Assembly (NCBI GenBank): GCA_008360955.1
Contig: LUCM01004876.1
Location: 95,394-159,393 of the forward strand
DNA length: 64,000 nt
Direction: 5' to 3'
Origin: Fasciolopsis buskii
Lineage: Eukaryota > Platyhelminthes > Trematoda > Plagiorchiida > Fasciolidae
Made by a program: the position numbers and the translations under genes. Below are positions 53,201-58,762 of this stretch, piece after piece. Each line of letters starts with the position of its first letter. Position 1 is the first letter of the stretch. The notes beneath the pieces were generated by a model. That model was not told the DNA's origin. It saw nothing but the letters and a program-made list of their open reading frames with translations, and made no database searches.

Positions 53201-54656
53201 TTGCGCTAAAATGAAGAAAACGTATTTGAATTAACTTACACTAAAGATATGAAAAAGTCAAGACCTTCCAAGGTTTGGATCCTACTAGCAAAACGGTGAT
53301 AGTGGCCCTTTGGTGCACGCAAGGAATTACATGTACGGGATGGGGGATTGATAGAACATCTAGTGACCGAAAGAAGCTGACTGTTCGCAGAATTTTCTAA
53401 GGTAGCATTTTCCGCGTCCAAAACTTGATGTAACTTTCTCCAATTCTGTAGCTAAAATATAATGTACTCAGGTCTTCACAAAGTGAGACCAACTTTAAAA
53501 ATGACAAAAGCACAAATCACGTAACGAATAGCCTAACTTGGAAATGTCGTCCACCGAACCGCTGATGATAAGTCGACCATAAGTGGTCAAGCCGAATAAG
53601 AAATTCAGTAGTCAATAATGAACGAAACACACGAGGTCAAAGTAACCAACTAGTTGCCAGCGGATCAATTGACTAGTGTTGGTGGTCTTTCAATTTCACT
53701 AGGAGGTCAAGCCACTTAGGATAAGACGAAGTCGGCCAAACAGAGCAAACGGCTCTGAGGAACAGTGATGCCAGTGGCTTCCGTACACATTCAATAAATG
53801 GGAATTATTTTGAGTAGTAAGATGAGATTGATAGGGTCAATCATGGCAGCGACATGACTTCTTGAGTCAGACAGAGTAGGTGACAAATAATCACACACGT
53901 TACGCTTGACTCTTTTAAGTATTACCACTGTCGTAGGCCAGAGTTTAACCCTATTTTTGTGGCTAGGTTCTGTGAGACGATAAGCAGGTTTCATACAATG
54001 CGGAACTACTGGATTTTGCGGTAGATAAAGTGAAGATATGCATTATCTGATCGCTACTAAGTCGTCAGATATGCAGACAGCAGATGCTGATGGATGTTAG
54101 TTAACAAAAGATTGCCGAAAGCTGCCTCCGCTAAACACGTAAGACCAATATCAAAAATGTGGTTGGTGCTCACCTACATGGAAGGCCCGTATCGTCAACG
54201 AAACGACCTCTTGGAGAGACAAACTCGATTTATCCGAAACTTCATTGGTTATTTTTGTACCCAACATCTCTCAACGCCGGTTGGGATCTGCGCCAAGTTT
54301 TTAATATGAGACATCGAATTCCTAATTTGCATTTTCCTGCTTTCTAGGTTACAACGCTTAGGAACACCATTTTGGCTATATACTATTTCCAAACGCTTAC
54401 AACTCTTCTCTATCGTACGAATGAGATCAACGAATAGGTCATTACACGAAATTCTTTTCACATGGATTCCCGCTGTAGTATCATTTGATTACTGAATTAA
54501 TCTACCTTATTGTGGACTAGTTCATGTTAAACAGAAACTTAGGAAATCGTAGATTTGGCGACTTACATCCACATTTTGTTCACGAACAGCTGAATCAAGG
54601 GCAGAGTTGATCCATTGTTTCTGATTAAAACCGGATTCAAAAAAACAAGTGAAATC
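11125..54656 (-). CDS. COG7: COG7, conserved oligomeric Golgi complex subunit 7 (17 exons located, start exon missing)
   Basis: COG7 belongs to lobe B of the COG tethering complex, which docks recycling vesicles at Golgi cisternae and so keeps glycosylation enzymes in place; it is a cytosolic peripheral membrane protein. Seventeen exons join with consistent phases: 54567-54656, 53161-53205, 52353-52408, 49154-49238, 48171-48329, 48018-48053, 47491-47721, 44886-45110, 42432-42605, 39235-39370, 29607-29770, 24694-24834, 21957-22095, 20456-20546, 18815-19193, 17449-17923 and 11125-11285. The product is about 928 residues against 770 in human, as I recall that sequence. Family landmarks in order are DFTCFFESGF near the N-terminus, VLREVESLR, LPDYKDRLTLVGTHKN, LASITGELSTRSD, IGQYLLALP, HGAKQLQVDLDYFRNLLDDL and the C-terminal IANAVAKLRGI. 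The extra length lies mainly in the exons at 18815-19193 and 17449-17923. No reading-frame break was found. The start codon must lie upstream of 54656, because the first located exon begins at a splice acceptor on the second residue of the human protein. Confidence 0.95.
12620..15490 (-). mobile_element. RTE-like non-LTR retrotransposon copy, inside the last COG7 intron, 3'-truncated
   Basis: On the minus strand the element starts near 15490 with the shared 5' sequence ACTGCACTTTGACG and reads towards 12620. The endonuclease region 14276-14785 has SDIVVVAGDFN and QIDHIAVSYPW. The reverse transcriptase has NHRGISLIPMVTKVL and RGCIDQIFTL (13470-13750) and an intact YADD catalytic box (13195-13206, context LDYADDVLCL). 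The thumb-like region ends with GCGTWSMCVGDIRR near 12800. At least four frames are used, so it is inactive. The usual 3' UTR is missing. It lies in the same orientation as COG7. Confidence 0.9.
16300..17200 (+). mobile_element. RTE-like retrotransposon copy, 5'-truncated, inside the last COG7 intron
   Basis: The element enters in the reverse transcriptase (GVRQG-type block near 16350). It has a ruined catalytic box (NLDHANDL near 16450), a thumb-like block around 16735-16800 (RDLWHQLDIPLKLKRR), and a 3' tail ending in GACGACGATGATG repeats near 17200. It lies opposite to COG7 and to the copy at 12620-15490. The left boundary is approximate. Confidence 0.8.
17449..17923 (-). CDS. COG7: COG7 exon 17 (largest exon)
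   Basis: The exon begins IGQYLLALPESFEPYMGAN (human IGQYIMSLPLNLEPF) and ends HGAKQLQVDL plus one base before donor GTGAGT. It includes AALCWLETLISGVACDLL, matching human ADNWLGSIARATMQTYCDA. An acidic and serine-rich insertion of roughly 40-60 residues (around SLNRSEQVDQQDSSLSES) is absent from human COG7 and is probably a disordered loop. Confidence 0.96.
18815..19193 (-). CDS. COG7: COG7 exon 16
   Basis: The exon starts with one base, then LLLPSGDMIAFVRQLAQVY. It continues through LTAVHQANVRMCRATVTMV and ends SLAYLPQDYMTQ (human ALTRLNQQAHQLAFDSVFL and SLTPLEYISN). The stretch between about residues 40 and 60 of the exon, rich in S, T, N and H, has no human counterpart. The donor GTATAG is non-ideal but the phase 0 exit fits exon 17. 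Confidence 0.94.
19505..19650 (+). repeat. Dispersed repeat, family C
   Basis: GACTCAGGGGCTC ... TTTTGACCAAACGGCC ... GTAACCCACTGGGGATCGGT pairs with 55395-55495 over about 100 bases at roughly 70 percent by eye. I do not recognise the family. Confidence 0.5.
20048..20165 (-). repeat. Repeat family B-like tRNA-related head
   Basis: The plus strand GGGAGCCGCGGCGATCAGAC ... GTGGGAAGAATGGAACCCAC parallels GGGGGCCGCGGCCGGCAGAG ... GATGGGTGGATTCGAACCCG at 27540-27610. Confidence 0.5.
20456..20546 (-). CDS. COG7: COG7 exon 15 (91 nt, no usable ORF on its own)
   Basis: Two bases complete glycine, then ELSTRSDALIDNLLLQSSDR and LSEWLQSGN follow, then two bases of a valine codon. This continues the human GELLRHCGDFEQQLANRIL region. 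It is too short to stand out as an ORF and was found by its splice sites (TTTTTGCCCAG and GTAAGT) and its exact phase fit between exons 14 and 16. Confidence 0.92.
21957..22095 (-). CDS. COG7: COG7 exon 14
   Basis: Forty-six codons begin TYWNGLATKWLTAVEQLG and end FFASALQLASIT, then one base of a glycine codon. They align with human AFQNSIRIIATCGELL together with the next exon. The acceptor is TTTGCAG and the donor GTAAGT. Confidence 0.93.
23218..23512. mobile_element. MITE-like palindromic element
   Basis: Terminal inverted repeats of about 90 bases (23218-23310 and 23425-23512) share CGCTTCCCCGG, TTGACCTTGAC, CGGAGTA, CTGCAGTTTGCT/CTTGCAGTTTGCT and GGCTTC-ACC-TGAACTAG when one is reversed. 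The centre (23350-23380) is itself a palindrome, CAATGTTGCTGGAATTAGCA ending ACATTG. No transposase is present. It lies in a COG7 intron. Confidence 0.8.
24694..24834 (-). CDS. COG7: COG7 exon 13
   Basis: Forty-seven codons start TWDNLHDVVDGPNNAVLQSL and end LPVLLDLIQ, phase 0 on both sides. They match human SHSVNKLFGLASAAVDRCV and GLLSALKSLF. The acceptor is TATTTCATAG and the donor GTCAGT. Confidence 0.9.
27405..27475 (+). repeat. tRNA-like SINE head
   Basis: The segment reads GGGCAAGTGGGTTAGACGT (A box-like) and GAGTTTCGAGTCCTA (B box-like) with tRNA-like spacing. No family A body follows. It is probably a solo SINE head or another SINE family. Confidence 0.45.
27535..27795 (-). repeat. 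SINE-like repeat, family B, with tRNA-like head
   Basis: On the minus strand GTTCGAATCCACCC (B box) lies downstream of a TGGTGGCCAGACGGATAAGG A box-like stretch. On the plus strand a body with ACCTTATGTGGTTCCACGTC follows to about 27795. That body is also found at 52125-52215 and 40050-40100, and reversed at 49610-49700 and 6030-6110. Confidence 0.6.
29607..29770 (-). CDS. COG7: COG7 exon 12
   Basis: Two bases complete an aspartate codon, followed by 54 codons beginning SMSSTDAVAQNLANAQ. The exon includes LVTPFRYMSCMF (human AVYDPYKPYQLKYG) and ends EQLNNIKL before donor GTACGT. It is separated from exon 11 by a 9.5-kb intron containing the assembly gap. Confidence 0.86.
31195..33790 (+). 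mobile_element. RTE-like retrotransposon copy interrupted by the assembly gap
   Basis: The 5' end starts with GACTGCACTTTGACG near 31202 and the 5' UTR runs to about 31800. The endonuclease start (LNLGSFNV type) stops at the N run. After the gap the reverse transcriptase resumes with LSRSVARFGMCFAPSKCKVL and the frame stays largely open through RIRWLGQVLRMTN, RLRGWGPKDSS and WRWDCHFLSNQND (33228-33599). The tail ends in GATGATGAG. The 3' part is the best preserved of the copies in this window, which suggests a younger insertion. It lies in a COG7 intron, opposite to the gene. Confidence 0.9.
31892..32795. other. Assembly gap (904 N)
   Basis: The run of N falls inside a retrotransposon copy. 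In the two other copies of this element type where the interval is present, the span between the same flanking blocks is about 2.2 kb. The gap size is therefore either too small or the copy has an internal deletion. Long open frames across the N run are artefacts. Confidence 0.99.
34781..35619. repeat. Large foldback: 315-bp inverted repeat around a 209-bp spacer
   Basis: The arms 34781-35096 and 35306-35619 are reverse complements with only a handful of substitutions and a 2-base indel visible by eye. The spacer 35097-35305 is unique. Sequence flanking the outer ends does not continue the match. Both outer ends carry CAGTGATTTA-like sequence, and outside the left arm on the minus strand GTGAGTTCAAACC resembles a pol III B box, so the arms may derive from two SINE-like copies. 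It lies in a 9.5-kb COG7 intron. Open frames on both strands here mirror each other and are not genes. Confidence 0.93.
39235..39370 (-). CDS. COG7: COG7 exon 11
   Basis: The exon begins KEFHTFLSDLFMRLYSSFQ and aligns with human [20 protein letters not shown]. It ends one base into a codon, at AAAG before GTCAGT. The acceptor chosen (TTTTCGAGAG) is the only one giving phase 0 with exon 10, but its pyrimidine tract is weak, so this boundary is less certain. Confidence 0.8.
40440..42150 (+). mobile_element. CR1/jockey-like non-LTR retrotransposon, degenerate
   Basis: In shifting frames the segment shows an N-terminal palm-upstream block (KHFGSLIKQSPENS near 40524) and MSETTASNQLQSFFERE near 40957, resembling the YRPISLTSVLSK...INxQLLxFLE block. 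SKAFGRVLNEGLI follows near 41140, then DHGVPSQLFP near 41250 and the catalytic box FADD at 41357-41368 (HSFADDITRHCS). The C-terminal block IQYKAIQLINDPSL lies near 41815. Frameshifts are frequent. It lies in a COG7 intron, opposite to the gene. The 5' boundary is not clear. Confidence 0.82.
42432..42605 (-). CDS. COG7: COG7 exon 10
   Basis: Fifty-eight codons start LKIELFPTGNHLCIVQGIAE and end DVVTSLLR. They match the human LLIQTLGALMPSLPS helix. The acceptor TTTGTACGTAG gives phase 0. A second AG at 42563-42564 would break the frame with exon 9. The segment GAPCDQCRTD has two close cysteines that are absent from the human protein. Confidence 0.87.
43946..44085 (+). repeat. tRNA-derived SINE copy (family A)
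   Basis: The A box-like TAGCGTAATGACTAAGGC (43952-43969) and B box CGGGTTCGCATCCC (43993-44006) are followed by the body with ACTGCTGATGATTCCTGACA and AGGATGAAAC, as in the copy at 4764. It lies in a COG7 intron on the opposite strand. Confidence 0.75.
44228..44350 (-). mobile_element. RTE-like retrotransposon 3' UTR fragment
   Basis: The reverse complement matches the 3' UTR at 33600-33780 and 3640-3830, including the GGTCCACT...TATTCACTCTTTT stretch and the end before the GATGAT tail. Only about 120 bases remain. Confidence 0.75.
44886..45110 (-). CDS. COG7: COG7 exon 9
   Basis: Seventy-five codons start TQINQFWDQSTVSS and end LIRLCETQ, phase 0 on both sides. They follow human VQLLAAWQELCQS and the following helical region. 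Similarity is modest here, so the assignment rests on order and phase. The acceptor is AAATTCAG and the donor GTGTGT. Confidence 0.85.
45111..47490 (-). other. COG7 intron between exons 8 and 9
   Basis: No element was recognised except the GA microsatellite. Minus-strand ORFs at 45470-45766 and 46026-46226 do not match COG7 and do not fit the splice phases. Confidence 0.7.
47397..47415. repeat. (GA)n microsatellite
   Basis: A short GA dinucleotide run in a COG7 intron. Confidence 0.9.
47491..47721 (-). CDS. COG7: COG7 exon 8
   Basis: Seventy-seven codons start GALTHLPDYKDRLTLVGTHK and include NSLESLVAPQLMQAF, the most recognisable COG7 signature in the window (human ...[24 protein letters not shown]...). 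The acceptor is a pyrimidine-rich TTTTTCAG and the donor GTTTGT; both ends are phase 0. Confidence 0.97.
48018..48053 (-). CDS. COG7: COG7 exon 7 (36-nt micro-exon)
   Basis: Twelve codons read LCTNIEGMEGCL, matching human AKLTGMQNSLMML in position. The acceptor is TGTGCTTCAG and the donor GTAAGT. It is separated from exon 6 by an intron of only 117 nt, the shortest seen in the gene. Confidence 0.9.
48171..48329 (-). CDS. COG7: COG7 exon 6
   Basis: Fifty-three codons run from VQMDSQTTMSQLIELDRA to EVLDTKDLSQ, phase 0 on both sides. They align with the human coiled-coil segment around VLVEIDQVKSRMQLAAESL and ADKWSTL (here ETARWSEL). The donor is GTCAGT. Confidence 0.95.
49154..49238 (-). CDS. 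COG7: COG7 exon 5
   Basis: One base completes an arginine codon, followed by 28 codons beginning VLREVESLRIDAM and ending KEHLSQ. Human COG7 has VLRDVEALKQEAS at this place. The acceptor is TTTGTTTGAAG and the donor is GTAAGC; the exit phase is 0. Confidence 0.93.
49600..49830. repeat. Repeat family B, composite copy
   Basis: The left part (49610-49735) is the reverse complement of the family B body (CCACTGCACGGGAGCAGGGG ... CAGAACCAGATAAAG). The right part (49755-49800) carries GTGACCGGCGGATCTAGAAC as at 27575. The two parts are in a different relative order from the copy at 27535. Confidence 0.55.
52125..52220 (+). repeat. Repeat family B, body fragment
   Basis: The segment CTAGTGAGACCTTATGTGGT ... 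CACGGTTGTCGGTCCTCCAC ... GTGTAGTGGGATT is collinear with the reverse complement of 49610-49710. A shorter piece, CTAGTGAGATCTTATGTGGT, also occurs at 40065-40084. Confidence 0.6.
52353..52408 (-). CDS. COG7: COG7 exon 4 (56-nt micro-exon)
   Basis: The exon reads DTMQTVDRSIQEAIHSIP plus two bases of an arginine codon, with acceptor ATGGGGCAG and donor GTGAGT. It aligns with the human segment ending QALQNMPK. The split codon is completed by the first base of the next exon. Confidence 0.9.
53161..53205 (-). CDS. COG7: COG7 exon 3 (45-nt micro-exon)
   Basis: Fifteen codons read RKASELALELHVQMK, with acceptor TTCATTTTAG and donor GTAAGT, phase 0 on both sides. They align with the human ATLVMKLQLFIQEVN helix, which starts the N-terminal coiled coil. 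Confidence 0.88.
54567..54656 (-). CDS. COG7: COG7 exon 2 (N-terminal segment)
   Basis: Thirty codons run from DFTCFFESGFNQKQW to VREQNVD and correspond to human residues 2 onward (DFSKFLADDFDVKEW). The acceptor is ...CTCGTTTCAG and the donor is GTAAGT; both ends are phase 0. There is no in-frame ATG upstream of the acceptor before a long non-coding stretch, so the initiator must come from another exon. Confidence 0.92.
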
Positions 54657-55384
54657 CTGAAACGAGGAGAAATTTTGAGTAAAAGATAGTGAACAACTTC
54701 CGCATGTCTACTATTTCGGAACCGAGACGTACGGTTTCATATCGAAATACTAGTGATAACAGGATTTCTCGAAGAGATTAGGCTTCTTGATTTAGGATTG
54801 CGGAGTTGGTTGCAAACTCTGCCCCGGTACTATTCCGAGTTAAAAACTCTTTCGAAAGAGCTCATTTCGTTCAACGGCCTGTTAATTTCATTTCGTACTT
54901 ATTAGGCCTAAAAGTAGACTGAATACAAAACTTTTTGTCATCAGAAATTAGACTTTTTCATCTTATTTTGCTACTTTGAAGGTAATTTAAAGTCTCTGGA
55001 ATGCTATTCGTAAATTTACCTCAATTCGCTGATCGTCAGTTTTTATCTGTAGTACGTCATACAACGCGTGAAACAAAGTACCCAAATTGACATAGTGAAA
55101 ACGAAAAAGACTAAAACTTCCGGATAAGTTGGTTTAAAAAAACAAACGAAAACAGCAGGAGCTAGGAAGAGTCCAGGCTAAATGAGAAAGCGGGCAACGG
55201 TGGATATCAGCACTGTACAAATAATAGCCAAGGTGAAAAGGGAAAACAATGAGGCCAAAAGAGAAAAGAAGCGCTTCAGAGCAAACTCGAAAAATACTAG
55301 CTCTTCCACTCTAAAGCTCCACAGCATCAGGACCCGCGGTTCGTGAGTGAGCTGGATGGGAGCCGGTCGCACAAACCGAAGTGG

Positions 55385-55500
55385 AGGATTGAGTCAGGGG
55401 CCGCCAGCCGGAACTTTTGCTCAAACGGTCCAACCTACGGGGCAGCAGGGTGACTTCGGGACCTCGTAACCCACTGGGAGCCGGTGACTGAGTATTCAAT
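55385..55500 (+). repeat. Dispersed repeat, family C
   Basis: GAGTCAGGGGCCGCC ... TTTTGCTCAAACGGTCC ... GTAACCCACTGGGAGCCGGT is the second copy of the repeat at 19505, in the same orientation. It lies in the gap upstream of the first located COG7 exon. Confidence 0.5.
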
Positions 55501-56808
55501 TCATATGCTCTTCTAATAAAACCATGCATCCTGAGCACCCGGTGAACCCTTGGTATAGATTCCGGTGAGCATACTGTCTTTTGCTTCGTCCACCGTCCGC
55601 GGTTGATTTAGAATAAGTTTGTGGTGAATATACGATAGAGAGTCAGCGATTAATTTACAACAAGCAAAGTTGTGACAATCCGAACTTCCAGTGGTACTTG
55701 TGCATGTGCACAGAATGAGAAAGTGAACGAATGTCGACTGGGTGAGAAAGCCGAGGCAGCACTAATCTAGGGTGGTCTCTCAAAGAAACAGCCGAATGGA
55801 ACGGCGTTCCACATAGTATTCGTTATAAGCTTTAGAAAGAGTGATTTTTAAGCAATTCCTTTTGAGTAGGAGCATTCACAGATAGTCTTTAAACTAGGAA
55901 ACACCCAAATAATATGTACAGGGCTGTGCAAGTGCGTAAATGTTAAGTTACATGGTTTGGCGTAAAAAATTCCCAACAGCGTCAAGGAAAAGCGCGTCCG
56001 TGCAAGTAAACGTTATCAAAAAAACGTTTCCCTCAATAAAGCACGATTGATTGCCCTGGATTCTTTCATATTTAATTATACTTATTTGCCGCGCGTCAGA
56101 TCACGGTGATTAGAATGAGCTACTCTCAGTGCGTGTAAAGACGAGTTAGCCTATCAGTACACAAAGAACAATATGGTACAACTCCCCAAAATGATTTTTT
56201 TTCATTTTCCCCGTCCGAGTTCATTTACCACCTGATAAAACTATGCCAGGACCACTAAAGTCAGGATCAGTAGTATAAATTAGTCTCCAAAGTGGACCAA
56301 GAGAAGCCAATCGCAGAAGTGCTCAGTGATTGGCACAACCAAACCCGAGGTATCGAGGTCTAAATATTACGATACTGACGGTCAGAACGCATATCTATCA
56401 AGTCTACGGTTCAAAAAGTTCAACTCTGAGTGAACCGTCCTTAAAAATAACATATCACACCGAGTACTTCAGCGCGACTGTAAATTGTGTCCGGATGTGA
56501 GAGAAAAAGTTGAATGTAGTATGCTCGGCATTTTTTACTCGTCGTTTACCTAATGCCATTTCGTGAATAACTACTGTCAAGAACCTGAACAGGTGTCCGG
56601 AATCATGTACTCATCAATTTCAGCATTGAAACAACATACGTCCATCCAACAAACGGAACAGAATGACAGCACACCCGAGAACAATAACATATGACTGCTG
56701 AACAAAACAAATAAGAATATTCCTGACTAGATTTATTGTTTGATTGCATCGTCTGACTGTCGCTGCGCCAAAGGAGAGTGAGGCGCAAGGGTTTCGTTTG
56801 GGAGCAGC

Positions 56809-56831
56809 ATATATATATATATATATATATA
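56809..56831. repeat. (AT)n microsatellite
   Basis: About 11 AT units lie between the small gene and COG7. Confidence 0.95.
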
Positions 56832-56943
56832 AACAATGGGGAATAAATCCAATCATTTGTTCCGGACAATCTGCAAACTTATTCAGACAGAATCCAAGAG
56901 TACTCATTTCGTTGGATTGCGGAATGGTTAGTTCATCGTCCAT

Positions 56944-57452
56944 TCAGTTGACCATTGAGAATAGCTGGTGCACAATTGGTTGACCATGCAACGGGTCCAA
57001 CTGAAGGAAAAATTCCAAACCACGAGCATCTTTGATTGCCCGTCGAATTTTGAATTTCCCGGTCACGTGGTCACCTAAAAACAAGAACAAAATCGAGCAT
57101 TTGAGAATATACTTGACTCTTTCGAAATACAATAATAAACTGATCATGAAATAATCACTATGATGGAAATAGAGGGCCGTGTGTAGGTGTGTGTAGGCGC
57201 CTTGGTTGTCTCCATGGTTATTAAGTAAAGAACGAATTTCACATTTGCCCGGAACTGAAATGACTAACCAACAAGAAACGAAGCCCAGAAGCCGGAACAA
57301 CCATCTGGAAGCTTGACAATTTACTAAAGCCGTGGGAGAAATAAGCAAATGTCAACGGAAACACAAACCGGTGACGGTTTATGAAAGTGGTGTTACGTAC
57401 CAACATATTGGATATCACATTTCATTTTTGATACTGATTTCTTATGAGACAT
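56944..57452 (-). CDS. Probable two-exon gene for a 60-residue protein, unrecognised
   Basis: Exon 1 (57401-57452) starts MSHKKSVSKMKCDIQYV and ends one base into a codon before donor GTACGT. Exon 2 (56944-57074) follows a strong TTGTTTTTAG acceptor, completes a glycine codon, continues DHVTGKFKIRRAIKDARGLE, and ends QPIVHQLFSMVN then TGA. The phase fit and the protein-like composition (basic first half, hydrophobic tail half, no repeats) support a real gene. An in-frame stop just upstream of the first ATG supports that start. It lies head-to-tail upstream of COG7, with about 2.3 kb between them. No membrane segment or signal peptide is evident. I do not recognise the family. Exon 2 could alternatively be the end of a longer gene with another 5' structure. 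Confidence 0.5.
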
Positions 57453-58762
57453 TCTGAAACTGACAGTATTTTAAATATTGCGCAGTTGAAAATTCTCATA
57501 TAAGCGGGAAATTTGTTTCAAGTTTCTTATCGGCTGCTTTGCTTGCCGTTCGAGAGCATTCCGCGAAAATGTATAAGGATCACGATTTGAACGGCTTGTG
57601 CTGGTTGGCCCATGGCCGGATCCACTGCGCCGCAAAGCGCCCTTCCCTTTTACTCTCTCTCGTTTGCTGCCGATTGCCCAGTCGAAGGGGCATTGGGTTC
57701 GTTCCACGGCGTTGTGTGCCCATGGGTCTTGAGGGCTCAAATCTGCACTATCGTGATTTTAACATTAGCGTTTGCCAGCATCCTAACAGACCGCAGACTC
57801 CTTGCCAAAGCAGCTACGCATCTCCTCGTGTAGTGTGAGTTCCAATCCAAGTCGTGTCCCTGCGATGCGGCGCTCAATCACGTCAGTTTATCTGTGCTAC
57901 CATGCAACGTTTGGTTATTTTATCGTAGAGAAACTAAAGAACACTTTGTACGTAACTGATCTTTCTAGTCTCTTGAAAGTGATTTCCTCTAACTACTGCC
58001 CATCTAATCTCTATTCCAAATCGAAAATGCTATGACTTTCTACTCTGGGAACCTCACGATAAGATTAGGCTTTTCCCTGTCCTCTGCTACACTTGAAAGG
58101 TTTCTCTTTCGATCCTCTTCAAGTTCCCACACGCGCATTTTTCCGACTATAATTACAAAAAGGCAGGGCAATTTGGGTGTTTCTAAACAATTTGTACTGA
58201 AAATGTGCACCAGAGCTGGTTCCAGTTAACAACTATTTCCAAATCGAGAAAAGTATGCGGCTCCACAGAAGAATGACATACTTCTTATCCTGGAAGATGG
58301 TAACATTTCTTAAGAGGACAAAAATCGTCCCCAAAACCCTAATTTAGTTTTTAAAAGTTTCAGAAGCTGCTATCCTGTTTTCCCTTTTCTTTAAGTTTTC
58401 GGAATACGCAAACAACAAAACTTCATGGTACCCGGAGCGTCCCCAGCTGGCCGTTAGGAAGACGGCCTCCACATCGATGGTTAGCCCTGAATAGGATGTG
58501 GTCAAACTCATTGAATAAGCGAACGCGAAAAGGCAGTGGACATGTTGAAGGTGAGGTGAGTTTTCGTTAAGCAAGTGCTTTCCATATGGAACATCACAAA
58601 AGTTTGTTGACGGCTTTGTGACATGACGAATGTGGTCCACCACTCGAAATCATGGCCACAATATGTGACCAGAGGTGCACAAACTGAGTCCCTGGATCAA
58701 CGCCTTGCTGTGGCCTACGTAGAGCATTAGGTGCCTGATCTGAACTGATCAAAAGGCGCATG
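57453..58762. other. Region upstream of the small gene
   Basis: Open frames on the plus strand (57539-57838) overlap in two frames and have no recognisable domain. They may be old mobile DNA. No gene is supported. Confidence 0.5.

Larger units (their letters stand above)
54657..56943 (-). other. Region between exon 2 of COG7 and the small upstream gene
   Basis: The COG7 promoter and start exon are expected here or further upstream. A family C repeat (55385-55500) and an AT microsatellite are present. I found no ATG exon with a donor in the phase needed to join the exon at 54656. Confidence 0.6.

Noticed and set aside
53242..53451. Phase-compatible open frame (LQNWRKLHQVLDAENATLEN) between COG7 exons 2 and 3
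   Set aside because: Exons 2 and 3 already join in phase with the expected spacing, and the segment has no counterpart in COG7. Its donor is poor.
57539..57838. Plus-strand protein-like open frames, one with a hydrophobic stretch
   Set aside because: Two overlapping frames are open, no domain is recognisable and no splice partners were found. It is probably old mobile DNA or chance.
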